Source: Clostridium_AF sediminicola (lineage in GTDB: Bacteria; Bacillota; Clostridia; Clostridiales; Clostridiaceae). From it: a DNA stretch of 64,000 nt. Under the pieces are notes generated by a model. The model was given only the letters and a program-made list of their open reading frames with translations, was not told where the DNA came from and ran no database searches. Shown here one piece after another: positions 17,314 through 24,906 of this stretch (positions within the stretch are counted from its first letter, which is position 1; every line of letters starts with the position of its first letter). The stretch is from assembly GCF_050402865.1 (NCBI RefSeq), contig NZ_BAABMF010000004.1:124001-188000 (forward strand), read 5' to 3'. A program made the position numbers and the translations under genes.

Positions 17314-17667
17314 ATGGATATAAAAAATTATTTTATAAATAGTGATACTAAATTAGAAGATCTAGGTAATGGTGTTAAGAGGAAAATACTTGCTTATCAC
17401 GATAACTTAATGGTTGTAGAAGTTCATTTCGAGGAAAATGCTGTAGGGGCTATACATACGCATCCTCATGAACAAATTACATATATTTTAGAAGGTGAGT
17501 TTGAGTTCAATATTGATGGGAACAAAAAAATAGTTAAAGCAGGAGATAGTACATTTAAGGAACCTAATATTCCTCATGGGGCAGTATGCCTTAAGAAAGG
17601 AAAATTATTAGATATTTTCACACCATGTAGACAAGATTTTATCAATAATGTTAAGGAGGAAAAATAA
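17314..17667 (+). CDS. kdgF: KdgF, unsaturated uronate ring-opening cupin (third copy)
   Basis: This 117-residue cupin has H48, H50, Q54 and H88 at exactly the positions seen in the other two copies (IHTHPHEQ, PHGAV) and ends FTPCRQDF. Its sequence is closer to typical KdgF (DLGNGVKRKILAYHDNLM) than copies 1 and 2. It should linearise unsaturated uronate monomers. Its stop codon overlaps the start of the next gene by one base, so KdgF and the SDR are translationally coupled, consistent with consecutive steps. Confidence 0.9.
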   Translation: MDIKNYFINSDTKLEDLGNGVKRKILAYHDNLMVVEVHFEENAVGAIHTHPHEQITYILEGEFEFNIDGNKKIVKAGDSTFKEPNIPHGAVCLKKGKLLDIFTPCRQDFINNVKEEK

Positions 17668-18416
17668 TGAGTAAATATGCATTAATAACTGGAGGAACAG
17701 GCGGAATAGGCCTTGCTACTGCTAAACAACTTGGTCAAGCCGGGTATAAAATAATTTTAAATGGAATTGATGAAGAACAAGGAAAAACTGCTTTAAAAGA
17801 GTTAAAAGATTTAGGTGTTGAAACAGAACTATTTATGTTTGATGTAACAGATGAAGATCAAGTTCTAAAGAGCTTTTATGAAATAAGTGAAAAATATGAA
17901 AAAATAGATGTTCTTGTTAACAATGCAGGCGGACTAGGTGGAAGAAGTCGTTTTGAAGACATGGAGACAAGCTTTTATAGAAAGGTTATGGCTTTAAACC
18001 TTGACAGTGTATTCTTTGTAACACGTTCAGCAATCCCATTACTTAAAAAGGGTGAAAATCCTTCAATTGTAAACTTCACATCTATAGCTGGATGGAATTC
18101 TGGTGGACCAGGTGCGGGTGTATATGGGACTTCAAAAGGTGCTGTTACAACACTTACAAGAGCATTGGCTAAAGATTTGGCTGAATATGGTATCAGAGTT
18201 AATGCCGTATCACCAGGAACAATAGATACACCATTCCATCAAGCTACAAAAGAGAAGAATATTGATTTATTCAACTCTTGGAAAAATAATATTTTGCTTA
18301 AAAGATTTGGTCAACCAGAAGAAGTTGCATCAGTAATAGAATTTTTGGTCAGCGAAAAAGCTTCATTCTTAACTGGTGAAATTATTCAAATTAACGGTGG
18401 ACAAGATTTTCTGTAA
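17667..18416 (+). CDS. Short-chain dehydrogenase, probable DEH reductase (third copy)
   Basis: This 249-residue SDR has TGGTGGIG (residues 8-15), NNAGG, serine in NFTSIAG and YGTSKGA (YxxxK), ending INGGQDFL. It is clearly homologous to the SDRs at 5631 and 32581 but more diverged, like the kdgF it is coupled to. The likely reaction is NAD(P)H-dependent reduction of the KdgF product to 2-keto-3-deoxygluconate. Three such paralogues could differ in cofactor or in the C2/C3 stereochemistry accepted. AAGGAGG precedes ATG 17667. Confidence 0.78.
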   Translation: MSKYALITGGTGGIGLATAKQLGQAGYKIILNGIDEEQGKTALKELKDLGVETELFMFDVTDEDQVLKSFYEISEKYEKIDVLVNNAGGLGGRSRFEDMETSFYRKVMALNLDSVFFVTRSAIPLLKKGENPSIVNFTSIAGWNSGGPGAGVYGTSKGAVTTLTRALAKDLAEYGIRVNAVSPGTIDTPFHQATKEKNIDLFNSWKNNILLKRFGQPEEVASVIEFLVSEKASFLTGEIIQINGGQDFL

Positions 18417-18452
18417 GAAAAAAATTTAATAAGTTTATCAAGTATTATGAAA

Positions 18453-18491
18453 CCTGGATTATTCCTTAGTATCTGTTATGAATAATCTAGG
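18453..18491 (+). terminator. Hairpin terminator after the third SDR
   Basis: CCTGGATTATTC (18453-18464) pairs with GAATAATCTAGG (18480-18491) with one G-U pair, followed by ATTTTAAT. It probably ends the LacI-controlled transcript. Confidence 0.6.
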
Positions 18492-18516
18492 ATTTTAATG
18501 TAAGGAGACTCATTTT

Positions 18517-18666
18517 GTGAATAAATATATAATGTTATTAAAACAGTGTAGGTGGTACGAAAGTCAAAAGCTTATTAAGAATGGCATTTATCAGGGAACA
18601 GGCCTTAAATTTAGGGAAAAAAGAATATTTAAAAGAGATGTTAGAAGTAATGAGTTTAACATTTAG
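18517..18666 (+). pseudogene. 49-codon fossil of a lyase A gene, ends fused and centre deleted
   Basis: A short open frame with its own RBS (AAGGAG) and GTG start reads LLKQCRWYESQKL, matching residues 29-41 of the lyase at 24907 (LLEQCKVYESQKL). It then jumps to IYQGTGLKF and RIFKRDVRSNEF, matching that protein's last residues (VYQGTFLEI, RLFQRDVRSNNF). About 2 kb in between is missing, yet the frame is kept. It marks a former fourth lyase gene next to this kdgF/SDR set. Confidence 0.75.
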
Positions 18667-18833
18667 AGATAAAACTTATTTTTGATAATAAGCTACTAAA
18701 ACGTAGAGATATCATATTAAATGGTAATTTATATAAAGCCATTCTTTTATTAGCTGTTCCAATAGCAATCAATAATTTTATACATTCGACTTATAGTCTA
18801 ATAGATACTTTTTTTGTAGCAAATATTGGTAGT

Positions 18834-20042
18834 ATGGAAATTGCTGCAATAACTTTTGTAGGACCGATTAACAATTTAGTTAGAGCTATAAGCGATGGAT
18901 TGGCAGTTGGAGGTACAAGTCTTATAGCAAGAGAAATAGGAAGAGCCGATTATCGAAAAGCTAAAAGTGTTACCATTCAACTATTAACCATTGCTGGTTT
19001 TCTTGGTATTATCATTGCATGCATTAGCTTTATATTTTCAAAAGAAATCTTAATAGCTGCTTCAGCTACAGACAGTATACTTAAATCGGCAAATATTTAT
19101 TTTAAATTAACAGTACTTAGTGCTCCACTTATTTTTATTAACTCAGCTTATCTTGCTATAAAAAGAGCAAATGGGGATACCGTAAAAGTCTTAATTGTTA
19201 ACTTAGTTGCCATGGCGGTAAAAATTTTATTAACTTATATTATGATTTTTCATTTGGGTATGGGAATCAAGAGTTTGGCTTTATCAACAATAGTAGGCAA
19301 TGTTATTTTAACTAGTTACGGATTTTTCGATTTGTTTTTGAGAAAAACAATTATGACTTTATCAATGAAGTTTTTTAGGTTTGATAAGAAGGTTATACTA
19401 GCACTATTATTAATAGGGGTACCAATCATTATTGAAAGGTCTTCTGTTTCTTTTAGTTTTATTATACTTAATAAATATGTCATTAGCTATGGGGAAAAAG
19501 TATTAGCAGGTTATGGCATTACTAATAGGATTAATTCTTTATTTTTTAACATTGTGACAGGTTTTGGTACAGGATTAGTGCCTATTATTAGTCAAAATTT
19601 AGGAGCCAATCAAGCAGAACGAGCTAGAGAAGGCGTTAAGAAAGTTTTTTTCATTGTTATAATGGTCTCGATAGTCATTATAAGCATAGTATTGCCTGTT
19701 AGACATAAAGTTGCAGCTCTATTCGCAAATGGAGATGAAGATGTAATATATCATACAATGAATGCCATGGGCGTATATTCAATCTCAGTTATTCCATGGG
19801 CTATATTTCAAGTTGTTAGTGGCGTTTTCCAAGGAACAGGGGATACTAAATTTAATTTAGTCATTAGTGTAACAAGGATATATTGTTTTAGATTACCACT
19901 GGTCATATTATTATCACATTTATCAAAATTTGAGGAATTTAGTATTTGGTATGGAATGCTTTTTAGTAATATATTAACTGGATTATTTGCATTAATATTA
20001 TACCTCAAAAATCACACAAAATTAAAACTAGTAGGTGAGTAA
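18834..20042 (+). CDS. MATE-family transporter, start codon lost (5'-truncated)
   Basis: This MATE protein is homologous to the one at 6458. The first ATG (18834) gives 402 residues and removes the first helix. The frame is actually open upstream to 18660 and encodes the missing N-terminus (RRDIILNGNLYKAILL, AINNFIHSTYSLIDTFF), but no ATG, GTG or TTG occurs there. The usual start, a TTG in the paralogues, seems to have been lost at the junction with the lyase fossil just upstream. It is either inactive, translated from a non-standard codon, or a shortened protein. The remainder (FVGPINNL, GVPIIIERSSVSF, VSGVFQGTGDTK) is intact. Confidence 0.75.
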   Translation: MEIAAITFVGPINNLVRAISDGLAVGGTSLIAREIGRADYRKAKSVTIQLLTIAGFLGIIIACISFIFSKEILIAASATDSILKSANIYFKLTVLSAPLIFINSAYLAIKRANGDTVKVLIVNLVAMAVKILLTYIMIFHLGMGIKSLALSTIVGNVILTSYGFFDLFLRKTIMTLSMKFFRFDKKVILALLLIGVPIIIERSSVSFSFIILNKYVISYGEKVLAGYGITNRINSLFFNIVTGFGTGLVPIISQNLGANQAERAREGVKKVFFIVIMVSIVIISIVLPVRHKVAALFANGDEDVIYHTMNAMGVYSISVIPWAIFQVVSGVFQGTGDTKFNLVISVTRIYCFRLPLVILLSHLSKFEEFSIWYGMLFSNILTGLFALILYLKNHTKLKLVGE

Positions 20043-20139
20043 CAGTGTAGTATCAAATGTATACAGCTTAAGAATAATGGTTCTTTGTTTGTTTTTTAAA
20101 TAAATTATTATTAACTTAGATAAAGGAGAAGACTGAACG

Positions 20140-21210
20140 ATGAAGTTATTAAAATTAAATACTAATCGAGTATGGAGAACATATTTAGGTGGTAAGAAGC
20201 TCGAAAAATTTCTTAGTGATTCTGAAACTACAGATAAACACTTTCCAGAGGAATGGATTGGTTCAGTTGTAAAAGCTATTAACCCTAATTCTAATGAAAG
20301 TGAAGGATTAAGCAAAGTAAACCTAAATAAAGGAAAGATAGCTACTTTGTTAGAGATTATTGAATCTGACCCAAATAAGTTTTTAGGTGAAGGCCATGTA
20401 AAGCAATTTGGACATGACACAGGTGTTTTGGTCAAGCTTTTAGATGCTGCAGAGAGATTATCTATACAAGTACACCCTAACAAAGAAAAAGCAAAATCAT
20501 TATTTAATTCTAATTTTGGGAAAACTGAGGCATGGTATATTTTAGGAGGTAGAAGTATTAATGGTGAAGAACCACACATATATTTTGGATTTAAACAAGG
20601 AATAACGCAAGAAGTATGGGAGGAAAAATTCAGTAAGCAAGATATAGATGGGATGCTAAATTGTATGCATAAAATCTATGTTAAGCCAGGGGAAGTTTAC
20701 TTGATTGAAGGGGGCATGCCCCATGCAATTGGTGCAGGCTGTTTTATACTTGAAATACAAGAGCCTACCGATTACACAGTTCGAGTAGAAAGAAGCACTC
20801 CAAATGGCTATAACATTCCTGATGAATTATGCCATCAGGGTTTAGGGTTTAAAAAAATGTTTGATTGTTTTGAGTATAGTGGATATTCAAAGGAAGAAGT
20901 ATTAAATAACTGGAGACTAAAAGCAGAATGGTCAACCACATGCAATGAACAGCATTTGATTAGATATAAGGATACACCATGTTTTTCAATGGATAAAATT
21001 GTGGTTGATAAAAGTGTTGAATTAAGATATACAAAATCATTTTCTATTCTTATTGTTATGAAAGGAAAAGGACGTATTATATATGAGTTTGGAGAAATAG
21101 AAATACAAAAGGGAGATAAAGTATTTATACCAGCTTTTGTGAAAAAAATTACATGTAAAAATAATAATGAAGATATTGAAATTATTAGGTGTTTCCCTCC
21201 AAAACTATAG
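20140..21210 (+). CDS. manA: Mannose-6-phosphate isomerase, class I
   Basis: This 356-residue type I isomerase has the zinc ligands Q110 and H112 (SIQVHPNKE), E130 (GKTEAWYIL) and H195 (PHAIGAG), then EIQEPTDYTVRVER. It interconverts mannose-6-phosphate and fructose-6-phosphate in the cytoplasm. It is somewhat longer than the short Bacillus forms because of the C-terminal beta domain (GKGRIIYEFGEIEIQKGD). AAGGAG lies before ATG 20140. The paralogue at the left window edge also precedes a uronate module, so a link to mannose- or mannuronate-containing substrates is possible but not shown. Confidence 0.87.
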   Translation: MKLLKLNTNRVWRTYLGGKKLEKFLSDSETTDKHFPEEWIGSVVKAINPNSNESEGLSKVNLNKGKIATLLEIIESDPNKFLGEGHVKQFGHDTGVLVKLLDAAERLSIQVHPNKEKAKSLFNSNFGKTEAWYILGGRSINGEEPHIYFGFKQGITQEVWEEKFSKQDIDGMLNCMHKIYVKPGEVYLIEGGMPHAIGAGCFILEIQEPTDYTVRVERSTPNGYNIPDELCHQGLGFKKMFDCFEYSGYSKEEVLNNWRLKAEWSTTCNEQHLIRYKDTPCFSMDKIVVDKSVELRYTKSFSILIVMKGKGRIIYEFGEIEIQKGDKVFIPAFVKKITCKNNNEDIEIIRCFPPKL

Positions 21211-21225
21211 CTATGAAAGATTGGG

Positions 21226-21254
21226 TTGATAGTAATTTAATTAGAATGTATTAT
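21226..21254 (+). promoter_or_regulatory. Promoter of uxuA
   Basis: TTGATA (21226-21231), a 17-base spacer and TATTAT (21249-21254). The region after it resembles the ABC operon promoter region (shared GATTTAGTAAATAAA about 10-20 bases downstream), suggesting common descent. Confidence 0.65.
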
Positions 21255-21304
21255 ACTAGACTGATTGATTTAGTAAATAAAGAAGTGTTTTTTTACAGAT
21301 GTTA

Positions 21305-21316
21305 TAAACCGATTTA
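21305..21316. promoter_or_regulatory. LacI-type operator upstream of uxuA (TAAACCGATTTA)
   Basis: Fits the TAAANCGNTTTA consensus of the three operators at 11631-11747. A weaker half-site (TGATTTAGTAAAT) lies near 21266. It places uxuA in the same LacI regulon. Confidence 0.7.
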
Positions 21317-21369
21317 TTAAAAGAAAGACTTTGAAAAGGACTTAATATAAGTAAGAAAGGAGTAGATTT

Positions 21370-22500
21370 ATGAAGTTATCATTTAGGTGGTTTGGTAATA
21401 GTGATCCAGTGAAATTATCATATATTCGTCAAATTCCTAGTGTTTCAACAATTGTAACAGAAATTAAAGCAGAGAGTGTTGGGGGAGTTATCCCGCATGA
21501 AAAAATTACTAAATTTAAAGACACAATTAATGAAAGTGGCTTAAAATTTGAAGTATTTGAAAGCTTACCAGTTCATAGTAGTATTAAACTAGGATTACCA
21601 GTTAGGGATAAATATATTGATAATTATAAAAAAAATATAATTGCTTTAGCAGACGCGGGAATAAAAGTAATAGTATATAATTTTAGACCAATTTTTAGAT
21701 GGGCTAGAACGGATATATATAAACAGCTAGAAGATGAGTCAACGGTATCAGTATTTTATAAAGAGGATACAGATAGAATTAATCCTTTTACAAATGATGC
21801 AGCTATCTCTGAATGGCATAAAGAACATTCAGAATATATTTATAAAAGACAACTTACCACTGATTTAGAATTAGGAGGATATTATACTAAAGATTCTATA
21901 GAGAAACTACAAAAATTAAGACAACAGTATTTAGATATTGGAAAAGAAGGTTTATGGGAAAATTTAAAATATTTTTTAAATGAAATTATCCCTGTAGCAG
22001 AAAGTTGTGATGTTAAAATGGCTATTCATCCGGATGATCCACCATGGGACATTTTTGGTGTGCCTAGATTGATTATAGATGAAGCATCTATTGATAAATT
22101 ATTAGCTTGTTATGATAGTACATATAATGGTATTACATTTTGTAGTGGTACATTGGCAAGTAATCCAGATACAGATATAGTAGAATTGGCAAAAAAATAT
22201 TCTAAAATGAATAGAATTCCATTTGCACATATTAGAAATGTAAAATGTATTCCAAATGCAGTAGAAGAATGTGCACATTTTTCTGACCATGGTTCTATTG
22301 ATATGGTTCAACTTTTAAAGGCATTGCACGATAATGATTTTAACGGATATATTCGTCCAGATCATGGAAGAATGATTTGGGGAGAAAATGGAAAACCAGG
22401 TAATGGGATTTATGATAGAGCTTTAGGAGCACAATATATATTAGGTATATGGGAATGTTTGGATAAAAATACAATTAAACCTCAATTATTCGTAGATTAA
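21370..22500 (+). CDS. uxuA: Mannonate dehydratase UxuA
   Basis: This 376-residue protein opens MKLSFRWFGNSDPVKLSYI and carries VKMAIHPDDPPWDIFGVPR, GITFCSGTLASNP, FAHIRNVK and HSDHGSIDM-like FSDHGSIDM, all UxuA signatures. UxuA dehydrates D-mannonate to 2-keto-3-deoxygluconate using Mn2+ or Fe2+ in the cytoplasm. It is a little shorter than the E. coli enzyme (394 residues). AAAGGAG precedes ATG 21370. It has its own promoter and a LacI operator. Its usual partner, fructuronate reductase UxuB, is not intact here; only a C-terminal fragment of that family survives at 54117. Confidence 0.93.
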   Translation: MKLSFRWFGNSDPVKLSYIRQIPSVSTIVTEIKAESVGGVIPHEKITKFKDTINESGLKFEVFESLPVHSSIKLGLPVRDKYIDNYKKNIIALADAGIKVIVYNFRPIFRWARTDIYKQLEDESTVSVFYKEDTDRINPFTNDAAISEWHKEHSEYIYKRQLTTDLELGGYYTKDSIEKLQKLRQQYLDIGKEGLWENLKYFLNEIIPVAESCDVKMAIHPDDPPWDIFGVPRLIIDEASIDKLLACYDSTYNGITFCSGTLASNPDTDIVELAKKYSKMNRIPFAHIRNVKCIPNAVEECAHFSDHGSIDMVQLLKALHDNDFNGYIRPDHGRMIWGENGKPGNGIYDRALGAQYILGIWECLDKNTIKPQLFVD

Positions 22501-22641
22501 AAGTGAATTCCTTAGATTTCTTAAAAAATTTGGAAATCGGCTGTCTTTAATGTATAGAAGAAAAGTATATTAAAAAAGTCTCTAGATTGGTACTGTATGA
22601 GTGTCTAAGCTCAACCAAAACCAAAAAGGAGACTTCTTTAT

Positions 22642-22800
22642 ATTAATAGTTTATGTGAAAAACCAATGAATTTCATTAAGAAAAGTAAAAATTAATTTCA
22701 ATGGCGGTAATTAAACATCAGATTCTGGGCTTTTATTATACGAAGAATTAGATGAAAAATAGGTTTTTAGTGAATTAATGGAAGCATAAAAAGAAGCAGA
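22642..22800 (+). mobile_element. Decayed IS1380-family transposase N-terminus
   Basis: Reading through one frameshift and in-frame stops gives INSLCEKPMNFIKKSK, then FNGGN, TSDSGLLLYEELDEK and FSELMEA. The FNGGN.TSD.GLLL block is the N-terminal hallmark of IS1380-type DDE transposases. The element is dead. The rest of 22501-23073 holds only the iclR promoter region; no intact gene is seen. The first 30 bases of this remnant recur at 27058. Confidence 0.65.
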
Positions 22801-22835
22801 AATTTTTAGTTGAATGATAGAATATTACCGAAATG

Positions 22836-22855
22836 GAAACTAGATTATAAGTTTC
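22836..22855. promoter_or_regulatory. GAAACT/AGTTTC inverted repeat upstream of iclR
   Basis: GAAACT (22836-22841) and AGTTTC (22850-22855), 8 bases apart. GAAAC/GTTTC arms are typical of KdgR-type IclR operators, so this is a candidate site, though it lies ahead of the promoter. Confidence 0.35.
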
Positions 22856-22956
22856 ATAATAATCTATTGAGACATCTGAAAAGTTTTGTGTTAGAATAAT
22901 AGTGAGAGTGTGTATACAAACACCTTTCGTAATTATGACTTTTCGGTAATGAAGTT

Positions 22957-22984
22957 TTGACAATTTTTGTTTATAATTTACTAT
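22957..22984 (+). promoter_or_regulatory. Candidate iclR promoter
   Basis: TTGACA (22957-22962), a 16-base spacer and TACTAT (22979-22984). A TATAAT at 22972 is too close to serve with this -35. Confidence 0.55.
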
Positions 22985-22997
22985 TTGATGAAACCCT

Positions 22998-23016
22998 AAG
23001 ATACCTTTTGTATCTT
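22998..23016. promoter_or_regulatory. Inverted repeat AAGATAC/GTATCTT, candidate IclR operator
   Basis: Seven-base arms with a 5-base gap lie 13 bases after the -10 box of the iclR promoter, suited to autorepression. A transcript hairpin is the alternative. Confidence 0.45.
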
Positions 23017-23073
23017 AATCATTATATGGAATGCAAGATAGTATTTATTAATGTTAATAATTAGGGGGAAAGT

Positions 23074-23829
23074 ATGAAAGTTAATAGAACCACAAAAAGA
23101 ACTATTGAAATGCTTGAATTAATTTCAAAAAATCCAAAAGGAATGTCATTGAATGAAATTGTTATAGATATGGGTATACCAAAGACTAGTGCTTTTGATA
23201 TTTTACATACACTTAATGAATTAGAGATGGTTGAGATATTGGACGCAAGATCTAAAATTTATTCAATAGGGATAAGGGCATTTACTATTGGTAATTCATA
23301 TATTAACAATGCAGATTTAATTAATATTTCCAGACCGATTTTAGAAAATTTAGGAAATAAAATGAGTAAGACAATCTTTTTAGGAAAAGAAAGTAAAGGA
23401 AAAGTAGTTTATCTATATAAATATGAACCTGCCTCAGCCATTATCACAACATGCAAGATAGGTAATCAGAATGAAATTCATTGTACATCTTTAGGTAAAT
23501 GTGCACTTGCTTTTTCTGGAGACTATAAAGAAAGAATTAATGAATTAGAATTAAATAGAAGGACACCTTATACAATAACAGATAAAAAAGAATTAATAGA
23601 AAATATTGAACAAGTAAATAGGCAAAAATATTCGGTAGATGATAGAGAATATGAGGAACATATGTTTTGTATTGGTGCACCGATTTTTAATCATGAAGGA
23701 CTATTTGAAGCCGCAATAAGTATATCTGGTATGTATGTTGAGGGAAGAGATTATAGTGAGGAATTTGAATTAGTTAAAAATGCAGCAGAATTAATTTCAA
23801 GGAAAATGGGTTATTTAGGGTACTATTAA
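23074..23829 (+). CDS. IclR-family transcriptional regulator (KdgR-like)
   Basis: This 251-residue protein has an N-terminal winged HTH (residues 8-58: GMSLNEIVIDMGIPKTSAFDIL) and a C-terminal effector domain (KVVYLYKYEPAS, HCTSLGKCALAF, YSVDDREYEEHMFCIGAPIF). IclR regulators of this type (KdgR) commonly sense 2-keto-3-deoxygluconate and control pectin or alginate genes. Immediately downstream are the remains of a small gene, kduD and a lyase, likely targets. A partial copy lies at 27090. GGGGG precedes ATG 23074. The effector is inferred. Confidence 0.87.
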   Translation: MKVNRTTKRTIEMLELISKNPKGMSLNEIVIDMGIPKTSAFDILHTLNELEMVEILDARSKIYSIGIRAFTIGNSYINNADLINISRPILENLGNKMSKTIFLGKESKGKVVYLYKYEPASAIITTCKIGNQNEIHCTSLGKCALAFSGDYKERINELELNRRTPYTITDKKELIENIEQVNRQKYSVDDREYEEHMFCIGAPIFNHEGLFEAAISISGMYVEGRDYSEEFELVKNAAELISRKMGYLGYY

Positions 23830-23847
23830 ATATTTAATAGTGCCCTA
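23816..23847 (+). terminator. Hairpin overlapping the iclR stop codon
   Basis: TAGGGTACTATTAAAT pairs with ATTTAATAGTGCCCTA (one G-U pair). It is also preserved in the partial iclR copy near 27231-27262. No T-run follows, so its strength as a terminator is unclear. Confidence 0.5.
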
Positions 23848-23867
23848 AAATTATACATTATCCGTAA

Positions 23868-24081
23868 TGAATTTAATGGAAAAAATTTTTGACAATAATA
23901 ATGATTCGCGTTATAATAAAAACGTGGTACGTATATTGGTATTGAGTTTGCAAATGCGAATAATACAATAATAAATATATATTGTGAAGACATAAGTATG
24001 AAACTATATGAGTTAATAAATAGCATTTTTTTTTGAAAATAATCATGAATTAGATTCGTATATACAAATACTTGATAGTGA
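23868..24081 (+). pseudogene. Frameshifted copy of the small ORF at 27282
   Basis: It starts ATGAATTTAATGGAAAAAAT and follows the 27282 gene closely (GACAATAATAATGATTCGCG, AAGTATGAAACTATATGAG), but has lost a base in an A-run near 23921 and carries stops. It sits between iclR and kduD as the intact copy sits between the iclR fragment and lyase A. Confidence 0.65.
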
Positions 24082-24112
24082 TATGAATAATTTCAATAAA
24101 AAGGAGAAAAAA

Positions 24113-24874
24113 ATGATATTAGATAAATTTAATTTAGAAGGAAAGGTTGCTATTGTTACAGGATGTAGCAGAGGACTTGGACAAGGAATGGCTCTTGGTT
24201 TAGCCGAAGCAGGAGCAGATATTGTGGGTGTTGGCTATTCACCAGCTCCAGAAACAAAAGAAAAAATTGAAGCATTGGGTAGAAAATTCTATCATATTAA
24301 AGCAAACCTAATGAAAATTGATAAAATAGAGGCCATCGTAACTGAAGCAGTAGAAGTATATGGTCATGTTGATATTTTAGTCAATAATGCTGGTATAATC
24401 AGGCGGGAAGATTCAGTGAATTTTAGTGAAAAAGATTGGGATGATGTTATGAATATTAATGTCAAAACAGTATTCTTTTTTGCCCAAGCAGTAGCTAAAC
24501 AATTTATTGAACAAGGAACTGGAGGGAAAATCATCAATATAGCCTCCATGCTATCATATCAAGGCGGAATTAGAGTACCATCATATACAGCATCAAAATC
24601 AGGAGTTAAAGGAATTACAATGCTAATGGCAAATGAATGGGCAAAATATGGCATCAATATTAATGCAATTGCTCCAGGGTACATGGCTACTGAAAATACG
24701 AAGAATTTGCAAAATGATCCTGTAAGATCAAAGGAAATATTAGGGCGCATTCCAGCTAATCGTTGGGGAACCCCAGAAGACTTAGCAGGTACATGTGTAT
24801 TCTTGGCAAGTGCTAATGCAAATTATATCAACGGTTATACGATTGCGGTTGATGGTGGATGGCTCGCTAGATAA
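24113..24874 (+). CDS. kduD: 2-dehydro-3-deoxy-D-gluconate 5-dehydrogenase KduD
   Basis: This 253-residue SDR starts MILDKFNLEGKVAIVTG and has GCSRGLGQGMA (cofactor loop), NNAGIIRRE, a catalytic Ser in NIASMLSYQGG, SYTASKSG (YxxxK) and IAVDGGWLAR at the end, all typical of KduD. It interconverts 2,5-diketo-3-deoxygluconate and 2-keto-3-deoxygluconate with NAD(H), the step after KduI. ATG 24113 was chosen over the in-frame ATG 24083 because AAGGAG lies 7 bases upstream and the family begins here. Its partner kduI is at 36069, next to the tail of another kduD. A lyase gene follows after 32 bases. Confidence 0.9.
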   Translation: MILDKFNLEGKVAIVTGCSRGLGQGMALGLAEAGADIVGVGYSPAPETKEKIEALGRKFYHIKANLMKIDKIEAIVTEAVEVYGHVDILVNNAGIIRREDSVNFSEKDWDDVMNINVKTVFFFAQAVAKQFIEQGTGGKIINIASMLSYQGGIRVPSYTASKSGVKGITMLMANEWAKYGININAIAPGYMATENTKNLQNDPVRSKEILGRIPANRWGTPEDLAGTCVFLASANANYINGYTIAVDGGWLAR

Positions 24875-24906
24875 CAATCAGGGAATAAATATAAGGAGAT
24901 TAATTT

